DNA of 64,000 bases from Gaertneriomyces semiglobifer (Eukaryota > Chytridiomycota > Chytridiomycetes > Spizellomycetales > Spizellomycetaceae): assembly GCA_025558075.1 (NCBI GenBank), contig JAHLKF010000007.1, positions 620,001 to 684,000 of the forward strand, given 5' to 3'. Positions 10,719-21,558 of the stretch are shown piece by piece. Every line of letters starts with the position of its first letter. Positions within the stretch are counted from its first letter, which is position 1. The notes under the pieces were generated by a model. It saw only the letters and a list, made by a program, of their open reading frames with translations, made no database searches and had not been told where the DNA came from. The position numbers and the translations under genes are program-made.

Positions 10719-12887
10719 TCAGCGCCCCATATGATGATGCTCTTCGGAAGGCGACAGGGTCAAATGATAAATGTCGGGGTTGCTCATCGTACGCCTGGTC
10801 ATCATCCCTGGTGCTTCCGGATCTCCTGAGGTTTGGGAAAATCCGCATCCGCCGGGAACGAAATATGGAAACATATGATCCAAGTCCATTTGGCTCATCT
10901 CAAAGTTGGAACAGACTTCATTTTCCCGGATGGTGCCCAAGCGTCGCATCTCATCCATTGCATCCAAGCGCACGTCGCCCATTGAATCCAGGCGCATGTC
11001 CTTGAATTCCGGAAGTACGAGTCCCGCTTCATTGCCAGCTATCATGTTTCCAAGTGGCGAAACTTGTTCCGGGTGCGGGACGTTGTGGTGGTCGGTGAGT
11101 GATGGATACAAATCATCAGTAACGTGGTTCGGCATCACTAGCACGTTCCAAGGTCCCAAATTGCTGGTATCAATACCATCGGCTTGAGCAAGGCCTTGAT
11201 CCAACCCAAGATTCAAGCTGACGTTATTTATGTTGTTGCTCATCTCCACGCCAAACTTCGGTATCGAAGTTCCGTCCGCATCCGAGTTTGCCGGTATCGG
11301 AGCATTCATCATTTGTTCTAACAATTGCATCTCGTCCATTGCAGCCACATTCGAACCATCGTTGACCGGCGTTGACATCAACAGGTCAGGTTGTCGAATG
11401 GAAATGGGTAGTGGGGGTGGCGGTGGCTGTTGCGTAGGCGTGATTACTGAATGAACTTGCCCACGCATACGTTGAACAGGTTCGAATACAGAATGGCGAC
11501 GACGTGGCACGCCACCAGCAAAGTAAGGATGATGCAGCGACGCAGAGTATGAAGCACCATGGGGAGACGGAGGTAGTGGCGCTATTGCAGCGGCTGCGGA
11601 TGCAGACCGATACATATGGATCGGTTGATGTGATTGAGCTTGATGCGTCTGTCGCAGCGGAGTCGGAAACGAGGGTTGTGTAGGCAAATGCAGCGGCCCG
11701 CCGTGGTGGGGATTGTACCCACCACCAGCAGCACTTGGAGGTTGAGAGACAAAATCTCCACAATCAATCGAGTGGTGTCGAAGTAAATTGGGTGAGCCAT
11801 TAGGTGATGGATAGTTCACCGCTGTGTACATGTGGATGTTGGGTAGGGAATTATGACGCGAAGGCGGTGATGCTGCAAGGCCGTTGCTTTTCCGTCTAAA
11901 ATGCGGGGGCGCACGAGGAAGCTCATCTGTAGCTGATGCCGGAACGCCCATGCTGTCCGCAGACGGTGTTGTAGGCTCTCTCACTGCCGTCACTGCATGT
12001 GCTTCGGATTTAGCCGTACCAGGTGCCCGAACTTGGACTGGAACGAATGTCAGCATACAGTTGGTAGCTTCGTTGGTGGGCTTTCCATCTGAGGCTTTCT
12101 TGTTCTTGTCTGTCGGCGAAAACTCTACTGTTTCAAGCAACCCAGCTGTACTGCCGCGTTTACATTTCGCTCGTCGATTTTGAAACCACACCTGAACAGA
12201 ACGCGAGGTCATGCCAAGCTCGTCTGCGAGCTCAGCCCGAACCGCTGGGGTTGGCATAGGATCTCTGTCGAAGGCTTCCTGTAGTCGCATCAACTGAGCC
12301 GATGTCGTTCGCAGCCGCTTCTTCTTGGGTACCGACTTGGACAACAGTAAGTCATGCTTGACAGACTCGAGTGTGGAGTGAATGAATTGAATGCCGGCAT
12401 CACCCTCTAAGCTTTGGGGCTCAACTGGTGTCGTTGGGGCAGAAGCCGCGGTGGTATTAGCCGTACAACTAAGAACAGGGGTAGTAATGCCAATTTGTGC
12501 AGACTCTTCCTCCTTCTTCACATCAAACGGAGGGCTAGCGAGCAGGGTGGCACTTTGAGACGTCCCAGCGGGTTCTTGCGGCGTTCCAACTGGAATATTG
12601 AAGAAATGTGGCTGTTCATGAACCCACGACAAGTAGTCGGCAGAGAGAGGGGCCACAGCACTTGCAGCAATGCTCGGCGATTCCCCAAGCACATGTGATC
12701 CTGACAGAACAGGTGCAGTCATAGGACCACGAGCCAATGTACCATTGAATCGTGACTTAGGGACTCTCGCATCATTCCCAGCTCCAGCGTGAATGTCCGG
12801 AGCTGGCGGTAAGGTGAGCGTCATGGCGGGCATCTGCCGCCGCTCGTGCAGATGGCTCGGCGGCGAATGTTGATCGTAGGGCGACAT
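10719..12887 (-). CDS. Homeodomain transcription factor
   Basis: A single uninterrupted frame of 722 residues from the ATG at 12887. A homeodomain spans about residues 188-246, with a basic N-terminal arm ('KKKRLRTT') and recognition helix 'SVQVWFQNRRAKCKR'. The remainder is low complexity: Pro/Ser/His-rich regions, a Gly/His segment and a C-terminal acidic, Met/Asp-rich region that could activate transcription. It is a typical (non-TALE) homeodomain protein, as in fungal Yox1/Hoy1-type regulators; its targets cannot be read from sequence. The absence of introns contrasts with its neighbours. The upstream 360 bp contain short frames that may be leader ORFs. Confidence 0.9.
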   Translation of the reverse strand: MSPYDQHSPPSHLHERRQMPAMTLTLPPAPDIHAGAGNDARVPKSRFNGTLARGPMTAPVLSGSHVLGESPSIAASAVAPLSADYLSWVHEQPHFFNIPVGTPQEPAGTSQSATLLASPPFDVKKEEESAQIGITTPVLSCTANTTAASAPTTPVEPQSLEGDAGIQFIHSTLESVKHDLLLSKSVPKKKRLRTTSAQLMRLQEAFDRDPMPTPAVRAELADELGMTSRSVQVWFQNRRAKCKRGSTAGLLETVEFSPTDKNKKASDGKPTNEATNCMLTFVPVQVRAPGTAKSEAHAVTAVREPTTPSADSMGVPASATDELPRAPPHFRRKSNGLAASPPSRHNSLPNIHMYTAVNYPSPNGSPNLLRHHSIDCGDFVSQPPSAAGGGYNPHHGGPLHLPTQPSFPTPLRQTHQAQSHQPIHMYRSASAAAAIAPLPPSPHGASYSASLHHPYFAGGVPRRRHSVFEPVQRMRGQVHSVITPTQQPPPPPLPISIRQPDLLMSTPVNDGSNVAAMDEMQLLEQMMNAPIPANSDADGTSIPKFGVEMSNNINNVSLNLGLDQGLAQADGIDTSNLGPWNVLVMPNHVTDDLYPSLTDHHNVPHPEQVSPLGNMIAGNEAGLVLPEFKDMRLDSMGDVRLDAMDEMRRLGTIRENEVCSNFEMSQMDLDHMFPYFVPGGCGFSQTSGDPEAPGMMTRRTMSNPDIYHLTLSPSEEHHHMGR

Positions 12888-13855
12888 GATACCTAAGTAG
12901 GCACAGTTTGCTGGCTGCGTGGGGTTGAAGTCGGGGTTGCTGCGACCGCTGGACTTCCTTGGTGCCCACCGGCAAAGTTTTCCGCTCCTAAGTGCTCACA
13001 GAGTCGCTCGCCTCCTAAAAGGGTACGGTACAGATTCTTGTTTGTGGCGTATATAGTTGCCGTGCGTGGACGTGTGTGTGCGACTACTCGTATAATGCGT
13101 ATGTACGCAGGCAACAAATACCGAATGGACCAGGTCTCGAATGCGTTGATATTGAACTCGTAATAGCGGATAAAGGTAAAGAAGGTGGTCCTGGTATTAT
13201 AAGAATCCAAAGAATGAGACGGTAAAGGCAGACGGCAGTGGCCTTTAGCTAGCGCTCAAATTCGACAGGGCCTCCGGGAGAAAAAATTGGGTTGCATCTG
13301 TTAAAGCTGTTGGAACTTGGGAGCGAAGAGCGATGGTCCAGCTCTCTTCACATCACAGAACAAACCGGACTGGAAAATACCGGCGTCAGCCCCCGTCAGA
13401 CTGCCTGTCCCAGTGGTGCCTGATTGTTTATTATTACTCGCTATGTAGTGCGGGCTAAAAGATGCAAAAAGTTAACATGGACCGCTATGGACTCGTTTCG
13501 CGCGTCGAACGAACCGTTACACGACAACGCATCAAAACGACTGCTAATAACTTGATATTATGCCCGTCTTGGGTAGACTCGTTATTCCGAAGATCGGCCC
13601 GCCATGATTATTACCAAGCGTTGATATATCCTGCATATAGGAGCGGGTTTTACCGCTCAGAGGTGGCTCCGATAGGTTAATCACTTGGCGATATTAGGCT
13701 TTTCTGGCTTCCACTGAACACTTCGCGAAGGCCCGAGAAACTGCCACATGTCATGGTTATTACTATTTGATTCGAATATGGCAGCAACCGCTACCTTTTC
13801 CTTGATTATGTGCTGGCCACTGTTTTACGTTACAGGTGTATGTATGATATGTGTG
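12888..13855. other. Intergenic region and homeodomain-gene leader
   Basis: Nearly 1 kb between the homeodomain start and the 3' end of the CWF19L1 gene. A 105-codon minus-strand frame (12893-13210) directly precedes the homeodomain gene and could lie in its 5' leader. Otherwise nothing recognisable. Confidence 0.45.
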
Positions 13856-16102
13856 CTACAACTTAACCAACTGGCGCATCTCTTCCGTGAGTTTCTTTTC
13901 CTCATCTTCTGGCAGCACACAGTGCTTCCAGTTACTCCTCTGGGGATCCCCTAGAAGTGTACTCAATACAACTCTGTGAAATCAGGCACCGTTAGTTCCC
14001 GTATACGTCGCGCCACGGCGGTCACATTACACCCACTGCAAACTCACCTTCCAAACTGCAGATTGAACAGTCGTGGAGGTCGGCGTCCCGTTTCTGCTGC
14101 CTCTGCGCACCCTTGCCTCCATGCATCCATCTTGGCTGCACTTGGGCTAAACACCAGAACCCGTGTCTTTCCATCATCGCCTGGGAACTCTACACGGCAA
14201 TAAGGTGTCACCGCGTCATCGGACGGCTGCTCTTCTTCAACCGCTTCAAGGTCTTCCCTTCTGCACTCCTCTTCAAATACTTCTTCGATCTTCGACCGCA
14301 ACTCAGCGGGCACCGGCACAACCTGAACATGCATGTGCTGCAGCCGGTTACCATCAACAACTCCAGCGCCACCACCAAAGACCTCAAAGCACACCATAAC
14401 TTCCTTCCGTTCTTCGTACACTGCTGCAATGCGGCTTTTGATCTGCGCAATCTCCGCAAGTGCCGATTGTGCGGTGGTGGCTTCCTCTCCAGTGAGCATC
14501 TGCATCTGCCGCGTGGAAGGATAGTGCCCTATAGGTACAATTAACATGTGCCCTCCCCAATCTACCAAGCCCCCCTTTGCTAGCGTCAGATACACTTCGG
14601 AGCCAATAGCAACAATAAGATGCTTCTCCAGCGCAGGGTTTGACAAACAGAACCAGCATTGAGAGTTATCCCGATTTAGCACTGGATCCGCTTTTGATGA
14701 CAAGCTATGGTCAGCGTTTGGACAGTCCTTGATGTAATGGCCGGGCACATTGCATATACGGCACACATAGTGAGCCGGTGGGGCTGCTTGCGCGGTAGGA
14801 CAATCAGCAATCCAGTGTCCAGGCTGCTGACACCGATGACAAACGTAAGTCTTTGGTGGTCCTAGAGCACATGAATTAGTATATGTTGGTTAAGTGCATG
14901 AGGGGTGGTATACTTACTTCCAGTATTGGTAGCCTGCCGCTTGGGTCCTTTTTCGAAGAAAAACGTATCCATATCCTCGGTGGCTCCGCGCTTCATGCCT
15001 GCACCACCAAAGCCAACTAATAACGGGCATTTGGTCGTGTTGTTAGGCCGTGCAACCAGTTGCTTCACATCAATTTTAGTCAATGGGACGATGTTGAAAG
15101 CATAATGCCACTAAATAGTTCGCTCCGAGTTAGTAACGGCAAGAGTCGTAAATCAACGGAGCCGTCCGTACCCGTTCTTTCCCGAGCCCGAACTCTGCCA
15201 AACCAACGAAACGTGTGACATGTGCAGCCCCTTGATTGTTTCCATAAGGCTCTCTCTCCCAAAACGAGGTGCCGCTTGCAAAATGATATCTCGGTTGAAC
15301 TCCCGCGGCAAGCTCCGCGACAGGTCGAACAGCATCCTGATGTTCTTCATCAGGCACCGAGGTAGATCCTTTGGGTAATGCGCTGGAGAGATATGTTATG
15401 CCTTCTGGCCACTCGCTAGTGAGCAAGATATCCACACCGATGGGCACTTGCGGCGGTGTTGGCGGGAGCTTAGAAAGGGAGCGAATGGTGGCAGATGTAT
15501 AATGATATGGAGCATCGGCCACCTCGGGCGCATCAGTTGCTCGGTGGTAACTCTGATGAGAGTCGTGAGTCCCACTTAGGTATGCAATCTTCAGTCCTTC
15601 AGCTGTCGTCATGATCCCACTTTCACCTACGAACAAAACGTAAGCAGGGATGCTCTAACTACGGTACTAACCCGCCAAAACTTACCCAGGTACATGAGAT
15701 TGTCGCAAATTTCGCCTCCATTATCTTCAACAGCACCTTGTACCCTTGCTGGCAGAGCGTTCTTGCCTGAAATGATGTACGTCGAGATTGGCACTACAAA
15801 CTGCAATGTCAGTAGTTGAATAGCACTCGTCAGCTTAACGAAGGCGAGTACCCTGAATCTTGCCGGTCAGCAGTGCCGCGGCCGTTGCGTCGCCAGGTGC
15901 GCCGGCACCAAAAAAGTCACCGACACATAGCAGTAACTCGAATGGTCCATGCTTTGAGTTGATGGCTGTGACTTTCTTGAGTAAAGCTTCGATGCGGCCG
16001 TTAACAGCGCCGATGGCCAACCTGGAACGTTGCTTGTCAATACAGCTTACAGGCGTAAAAACAGCGAGTCACCTACACTTTGATGGGCTTCGCATCCGCC
16101 AT
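13856..16102 (-). CDS. DRN1: CWF19-like protein 1 / Drn1, lariat-debranching cofactor
   Basis: Seven exons, complement of 13856..13973, 14048..14861, 14918..15110, 15172..15626, 15686..15793, 15852..16021 and 16077..16102, give 627 residues with every phase consistent. The N-terminus is a metallophosphatase-like fold resembling the debranching enzyme ('LAIGAVNGRIEALL', 'ELLLCVGDFFG', 'LKIAYLSG'). Two CCHC zinc knuckles follow ('CHRCQQPGHWIADC', 'CRICNVPGHYIKDC'), then CwfJ C-terminal domains 1 and 2 ('CWFCLSNPALEKHLIV', 'GGHMLIVPIGHYPS', 'LQHMHVQVVPVP'). Yeast Drn1 binds the debranching enzyme and the spliceosome and aids intron-lariat turnover. The gene faces RPA3 across a 165-bp shared promoter. 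The knuckles suggest added RNA contact (inference). Confidence 0.93.
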
Positions 16103-16267
16103 CACGCCTCTCCGTTTTCTTAGAAGAATCCTCCCTCGCGGACGCGGCAGCTACGAGTAAACCAAACTCGCAAAAATAAAGTTCGCGTTGTCTGGACATG
16201 CGTCGGGGTCTTTCTCTATTGGTTCCACATTTGCGATCTATCAACGATCCGGCAACTTGAGACAGAA

Positions 16268-16854
16268 ATGGAAGTGCATCCAAGAGTAAACTCGGCAATT
16301 CTGCCCAAATGCAAGGGCGCTACTGTACGCCTGATGGGCAAAATCCTAGGAGTATGTGCGGTGGACACGACACCTACCTTATTGGCCGACCAAACCTTAC
16401 ATGAATGAAATATAGGTTAACATACAAGAGGGAGAAGCGCTGATTGAAGCCTGCGATCAGGGACAAGTTACAGTGCGACTTCTGACGGTTCGTTTTGCTG
16501 TTAGTCCAGAGCACATCAGGAAATGGACACTCACACGTTTCTGTTCAGGGATCCCTCGTTGGAACCGCACCAGGCGGGGTCGTTGAAATTCTCGTAAGGA
16601 TTATAACGGCGCTTTATGAATCTTAGACCCGTCAAACTGAACTTATCACGGTCATCAGGGTAAAGTTGATGGAAACGACTTGTCAATTCAGGAGATGAGC
16701 TCGACATTGTTCAACAACGTTTGGAGTAAGCGCAAAACCGGTTAAAGCTATGATTATCTGTGTGTCTCACAGTCTACATGTAGATCCTGATGCATACAAC
16801 AAGATGGTGCTGGCTACGATGGAGCACAACGAGATGTTCGGTTGGTGGAACTAA
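16268..16854 (+). CDS. RPA3: Replication protein A small subunit (RPA14)
   Basis: Five small exons, 16268..16351, 16416..16487, 16549..16593, 16659..16725 and 16784..16854, sum to 112 residues with consistent phases. The product matches Rpa3: 'PRVNSAILPKCKGATVRLMG' (the first strands of the OB fold), 'GGVVEILGKVDGNDLSIQ', and a C-terminal helix 'NPDAYNKMVLATMEHNEMF' equivalent to the trimerisation helix. RPA3 forms the heterotrimeric core that coats single-stranded DNA in replication and repair. None of the exons exceeds 84 nt. Intron 2 uses a GTTCGT donor. It is divergent from CWF19L1. Confidence 0.88.
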
Positions 16855-17445
16855 AGCAACCGCTAGGTTAGAGCTTCATGTTTATATTGTAGATATTTTG
16901 AGTACCATATCTTTGATCTCCCAGATCCCCCCTCCTTCGCATGTTCGTAACAGGGTGATTCTTATTAGAGTTCGGGTCATGGCAGCGTCTCGTCTAAGAC
17001 CTCCAGTTACTGGTCATTCGTGCAAAATCACAAAGGTATCATTCAGATCTTCAGATAAGCCTCAAATACAGCTCACCCAGTCCAGCGTTTCCTAAGCCAG
17101 GAAGGCTGGTTGCGATTCGTTCGCAATCCTCATACTTAGGTGGCGGCACACCCTCTCACCGCGAGCCCACCGTCAGCGAGAATACACACTCGCAATAGAT
17201 ATCTCACACCTTATTCAAAGCCGAGCCTGGCATATACAACAACCTGTGATGTACTCGGTATAGCTTCCTCCATGCGCTCTCGCCAACCTACGTCCAGTTG
17301 CTCCGCACTTTCGCACTGCTTTTATCGATTGCCGATCTGTTCCACTGCCGCACGCGTGTGCTCTGGTTAACAAGGCTCGGTGCATTTTGTTGAGAAGGCA
17401 TAATTCGATCATTGTGCATCCATCTCCCCAACCCTTTTCTGCGCA
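16855..17445. other. Intergenic region
   Basis: About 590 bp between RPA3 and the TMEM14-like gene, pyrimidine-rich towards the latter's start. A short frame from 16979 could be spliced into a tiny peptide but has no family support. Confidence 0.4.
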
Positions 17446-17962
17446 ATGTCTGCCGCCGCCACACGAACGGATTACTTTGCCTACACCTATGCCAGCCTTG
17501 TTCTGGCAGGTGGCATCATTGGGTTCATCAAAGCAGGTAAAACAAGTCTACTTGATGACGGACCTCCTTTCAAACAGCGCAGGAACTAACCGATATTGTT
17601 ATTTGGCATAGGCAGCATCACGTCGCTGATTGCAGGTACCGTGGCGGGAACTTTGTTAGGCATTGGGGCGAAACAAGTCAGTGGAAACCCGAAGCAAGTT
17701 TTATTGCTCCTAGGTAAGCTTCTTCACTACCACCGTTCGTCAGGATGTTTGGTCACTTATTTTGTGCTTATTAGCGGTGAGTCTGATATTGATGCTGGTC
17801 ATGGGCAAACGGTGGAATGGGTCAGGGAAGTTTATGCCAGCAGGAATGGTGACTGTAATGAGGTAAGGATCCTGCGAAAACCAAGTTCTGTCCGAGCCCG
17901 AGGTCTTAATCCAATGTGGTAGCATGGCGTGTTTCGTGCGATATGCCCTGCGGTTGTGTTGA
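17446..17962 (+). CDS. TMEM14-family membrane protein
   Basis: Four exons, 17446..17536, 17612..17713, 17775..17862 and 17923..17962, encode 106 residues. The protein has the small four-helix layout of the TMEM14/UPF0136 family: 'YTYASLVLAGGIIGFIKAGS', a Gly/Ala-rich second segment ('SLIAGTVAGTLLGIGA'), a third hydrophobic segment ('VLLLLAVSLILMLVMGKRW') and the 'SGKFMPAGMVTVMSMACF' end. Animal TMEM14C is a mitochondrial inner-membrane protein needed for porphyrin transport in heme synthesis; fungal members such as yeast Tmh11 are less studied. The start is the ATG whose peptide 'MSAAATRTDYFAYTYA' fits the family length. Confidence 0.85.
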
Positions 17963-18242
17963 GACGATCTTCCAGAACGAACACCGCACTACCTTTCATG
18001 TACCATATATCACCACATCGCCCACCGAGCTCCGCACACCATTACGGCATACATAAGAAACCACAAAATAATATTTGCTAGTAGTTACAAAAAGGCTATG
18101 CTAAGCTGCGTATGTACGGAATGTCTGCATAAAAACCACAAATTCTATCAATCCTCGAATGTACAATCTCACCTATCAAAAAGCATCTACATGATATCAC
18201 TCCAAAAACAAAGCAATGCTTACACTGAACTCGAAACTAATA

Positions 18243-20576
18243 TTAGACAGCAGCGGCCTTCGGGACATGACACTTCTTGCGGGGCGCGGTAGTCGCGGCT
18301 GGCACGGCTACAACGGATGTCACAGCGGAAGGCGAACTCGAGTGCGAAACAGTCACAGTGAATGCAGCCACAGGAGTGCTGACAGGATCAGGTGTGGCGA
18401 CCGGGTAAGCTGGAGTCTCCACCGGCATCGTTTGCGACGGCGCCGCTACGGTTTCAATAGGCTGTTGAGGAGGGGCGGGCATTGGATAAGCCGGCGTCTG
18501 AACAGGCGTGGCCGTAGGCATCGGGTGCGCTGATGTCGCGGGTGCAGCTACGGTCTCAACAGGCTGCTGTGGAGGCGCGGGCATTGGATAAGCCGGCGTC
18601 TGAACAGGCGTGGCCGTAGGCATCGGGTGCGCCGATGTCGCGGGTGCTGCTACGGTCTCGACAGGTTGCTGAGGAGGCGCAGGCATCGGGTGCGCTGGCG
18701 TCTGAACAGGCGTTGCTGTAGGCATTGGGTGGGATTGAGGCGGCGCAGGCATTGGGTGCGCTGGCGTCTGAACAGGTGTCGCGGTTGGCATCGGGTGCGC
18801 CGATGTCGCGGGTGCAGCTACGGTTTCAACAGGCTTCTGAGGCGGCGCAGGCATTGGATAAGCCGGCGTCTGAACAGGCGTGGCTGTAGGCATCGGGTGC
18901 GCTGATGTCGCGGGTGCAGCTACGGTCTCGACAGGCTGCTGAGGAGGAGCAGGCATCGGGTGCGCTGGCGTCTGAACAGGCGTTGCTGTAGGCATTGGGT
19001 GGGATTGAGGCGGCGCAGGCATTGGGTGCGCTGGCGTCTGAACAGGCGTTGCTGTAGGCATTGGGTGGGATTGAGGCGGCGCAGGCATTGGGTGCGCTGG
19101 CGTCTGAACAGGTGTCGCGGTTGGCATCGGGTGCGATGTCGCGGGTGCCGCAACGGTCTCAACAGGCTTCTGAGGCGGTGCGGGCATCGGGTGCGCTGGC
19201 GTCTGAACAGGCGTGGCCGTAGGCATCGGGTGCGCTGATGTCGCAGGTGCTGCTACAGTCTCAACAGGCTGCTGAGGAGGAGCAGGCATAGGGTGAGCCG
19301 GTGTCTGCACAGGTGTAGCTGTAGGCATCGGGTGCGACGTCGCGGGTGCAGCTACGGTTTCAACAGGCTTCTGAGGCGGTGCGGGCATCGGGTGCGCCGG
19401 TGTCTGCACAGGCGTTGCTGTAGGCATCGGGTGGGACGTTGCGGGTGCAGCTACGGTCTCAACAGGCTGTTGAGGAGGCGCAGGCATTGGATAAGCCGGC
19501 GTCTGAACAGGCGTGGCCGTAGGCATCGGGTGCGCTGATGTCGCCGGTGCAGCTACGGTTTCCACAGGCTGCTGAGGCGGCGCGGGCATCGGGTGGGCCG
19601 GCGTCTGAACAGGTGTCGCAGTTGGCAGCGGTGTAGCCACGGGAGCCGACTGGAAACCCTTCGTGGTCGTTTCTGGCACCACTGCCGGAGCGGTGGCAAC
19701 ATCAGAAGTGCAGGTGCTAACTGTTACCGTAGAGGTGATGGTTACCACCTCCTCGTCGTCGTTCGCAGGAGGGGCGTTGGTAGCAGCTGGTGGTGGGACC
19801 GTAGCCGAACCATCGTTTCCGCCACCGTTGTTCCCACCATTGTTGCCACCGTTGTTGCCTCCTGTGTTGCCTCCATTGTTTCCACCGTTGTTTCCACCGG
19901 TGTTCCCGCCGTTGTTGCCTCCATTGTTCCCACCGTTGTTTCCACCGTTATTTCCACCGTTGTTTCCTCCAGTGTTTCCGCCATTGTTTCCACCGTTGTT
20001 TCCTCCAGTGTTTCCTCCAGTGTTCCCACCGTTGTTTCCACCGTTGTTTCCACCGGTGTTCCCGCCGTTGTTGCCTCCATTGTTCCCACCGTTGTTTCCA
20101 CCGTTATTTCCACCGTTGTTTCCTCCAGTGTTTCCGCCATTGTTTCCACCGTTGTTTCCTCCAGTGTTTCCTCCAGTGTTCCCACCGTTGTTTCCTCCGT
20201 TGTTTCCACCGTTGTTTCCACCGTTGTTTCCGCCGGTCTTCCCATCATCCGGAGTTGGCGTATTACTGACCACGGCCTGCGCAGTAGTAGTCGCCACTTG
20301 GGTAGTTGCAGGAATGTCGGTTGAGAGACAAGTACTGACGGTAGTAGTGGTAGTCACGGTCACAACCACTTCTTCGTCGTCATTTCCAGGAACCGCAGTG
20401 TTCCCAGGAAACGCTGTCGCTAATTCCGGGACGGTAGCGCTGCTAGGCGAATCAGTGTTAGCAAGGGCTGTGGTGCTTATACCGTTGTCGTTGTTGTTCC
20501 CACCACGACCAGCGTGGGCGGAAGTCGCAAGAAGAGTTGCCACAAGGGCGGTCGAAAGAAACTTGAACTTTGCCAT
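18243..20576 (-). CDS. Secreted two-block repeat protein
   Basis: One exon of 777 residues. A signal peptide ('MAKFKFLSTALVATLLATS...') is followed by a short Ala/Thr/Val-rich module with two Cys, a long Gly-Asn block of GGNN units (about residues 110-255), a second copy of the Val/Thr/Cys module ('TITSTVTVSTC'), and a Pro-rich array of a repeat built on 'HPMPTATPVQTPAHPMPAPP' alternating with 'QPVETVAAPATS'. It ends in a basic 'RKKCHVPK' tail. No catalytic domain, GPI signal or membrane anchor is visible. This architecture fits an extracellular matrix, cell-wall or adhesive protein. The repeats are nearly identical at DNA level, so copy number probably varies between strains. Confidence 0.8.
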   Translation of the reverse strand: MAKFKFLSTALVATLLATSAHAGRGGNNNDNGISTTALANTDSPSSATVPELATAFPGNTAVPGNDDEEVVVTVTTTTTVSTCLSTDIPATTQVATTTAQAVVSNTPTPDDGKTGGNNGGNNGGNNGGNNGGNTGGNTGGNNGGNNGGNTGGNNGGNNGGNNGGNNGGNNGGNTGGNNGGNNGGNTGGNTGGNNGGNNGGNTGGNNGGNNGGNNGGNNGGNNGGNTGGNNGGNNGGNTGGNNGGNNGGNNGGGNDGSATVPPPAATNAPPANDDEEVVTITSTVTVSTCTSDVATAPAVVPETTTKGFQSAPVATPLPTATPVQTPAHPMPAPPQQPVETVAAPATSAHPMPTATPVQTPAYPMPAPPQQPVETVAAPATSHPMPTATPVQTPAHPMPAPPQKPVETVAAPATSHPMPTATPVQTPAHPMPAPPQQPVETVAAPATSAHPMPTATPVQTPAHPMPAPPQKPVETVAAPATSHPMPTATPVQTPAHPMPAPPQSHPMPTATPVQTPAHPMPAPPQSHPMPTATPVQTPAHPMPAPPQQPVETVAAPATSAHPMPTATPVQTPAYPMPAPPQKPVETVAAPATSAHPMPTATPVQTPAHPMPAPPQSHPMPTATPVQTPAHPMPAPPQQPVETVAAPATSAHPMPTATPVQTPAYPMPAPPQQPVETVAAPATSAHPMPTATPVQTPAYPMPAPPQQPIETVAAPSQTMPVETPAYPVATPDPVSTPVAAFTVTVSHSSSPSAVTSVVAVPAATTAPRKKCHVPKAAAV
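18466..19640 (-). repeat. Coding minisatellite, Pro-rich units
   Basis: Nucleotide repeats encoding 'TPVQTPAHPMPAPP' and 'QPVETVAAPATS' units in alternation, some units lacking the second part. Boundaries approximate. Contained in the secreted repeat protein. Confidence 0.8.
19816..20243 (-). repeat. Coding minisatellite, Gly-Asn units
   Basis: Tandem 12-nt units encoding GGNN or GGNT, with higher-order duplication: a segment of about 180 nt appears twice. Boundaries approximate. Confidence 0.8.
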
Positions 20577-21558
20577 CTTTGCTCTCTAGTCTATGAATCT
20601 ATACGGGGAAGATGATATTGCAAACCAGTAACACACTCTATGGCATTCCTTCTAGAACTCGTCTCTGTCGTTCACTAGATGTCGTCCTTCTCGTCCGTTC
20701 TCCTCCCTTTCAAAATCAATTCAACCTTGCCTTGGCCTCCCCCCGCCGCGAGACCCCCGCCTTCGCCCCCTCTTTAAACCAGAAAGAAAGAACCCCCGTT
20801 GCTACCCGTGCATCCAACCTAGCAACCGCCCTGTTGTTTGCCTGCCGCTGTGTGTACTAGTCTCGCTTTGCAATTGCCCCCCCGCCCCCCACCCGCACCC
20901 CCGCCACTTGGTGTCCATTTGCTTTCCCTTCTCCTCCCCCGCAACATGAAGCGTCCTGCTCCTCCGCACACACAGAACAACACACTCGCGTCGGTGAATG
21001 CTATGGCTGTGCCACTGCCCGCACAACTGTGCCGCCACATCTACTTGTGAAGCACTGTTTCAGACATCCCCGTCGCCGTCCCCGGCGCGTTTTGGCCACA
21101 TGAGCGGAATTGTGCTGTTGCTCTCGATTTTGCCCATCCAATTCAACAACGACCTTGGTGAGAATCAGATCAAACCGAGTATGACAATGACATAAGTCAA
21201 AGACGCCTGAGAAATAACTGGGTCCCACTAACAAATGCCCTGCCACTCAATTGCCTTCAAGTGTCTCGAATGGGCCTTGAATATGAAGAATTACACGATG
21301 GCTGCCGTTGGCTGAACCGCCCTTGTGATGCAACGAGCTTGAAAATGAAATTGAGCCGTGACAATGAAAGCTTGGGATAAGGCTGCACGAGATTAATGAT
21401 AACGAAACAGGGCAACGTACTGAGAAATCAATAAACGCTGCGTCGGTATGCCAACAGTGCGTTCGTTATTAATAACGAAGATCGACGACTTTGATTTTGC
21501 CGGTGAATCAACAGCGATATTTGCAAAAGCATACCAAGCATAACGGACAGATCAAGTC
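20577..21558. other. Divergent intergenic region, pyrimidine-rich
   Basis: About 980 bp between the divergent repeat-protein gene and COQ1. The plus strand from 20640 to 20960 is strongly C/T-rich, probably a promoter and leader of the repeat-protein gene read on the other strand. No gene recognised. Confidence 0.45.

Noticed and set aside
16979..17150. A possible two-exon micro-gene after RPA3
   Set aside because: The peptide would be about 37 residues with no family support; chance splice signals are common at this length.
18466..20243. CRISPR-like or satellite array
   Set aside because: The repeats are contiguous, in phase with codons and lack unique spacers; they are coding minisatellites.
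19663..20589. A 308-codon plus-strand frame encoding FPPLFPPV-type repeats
   Set aside because: It is the antisense of the GGNN repeat block. Repeats lacking stop codons in several frames produce it, and it has no start context or family.
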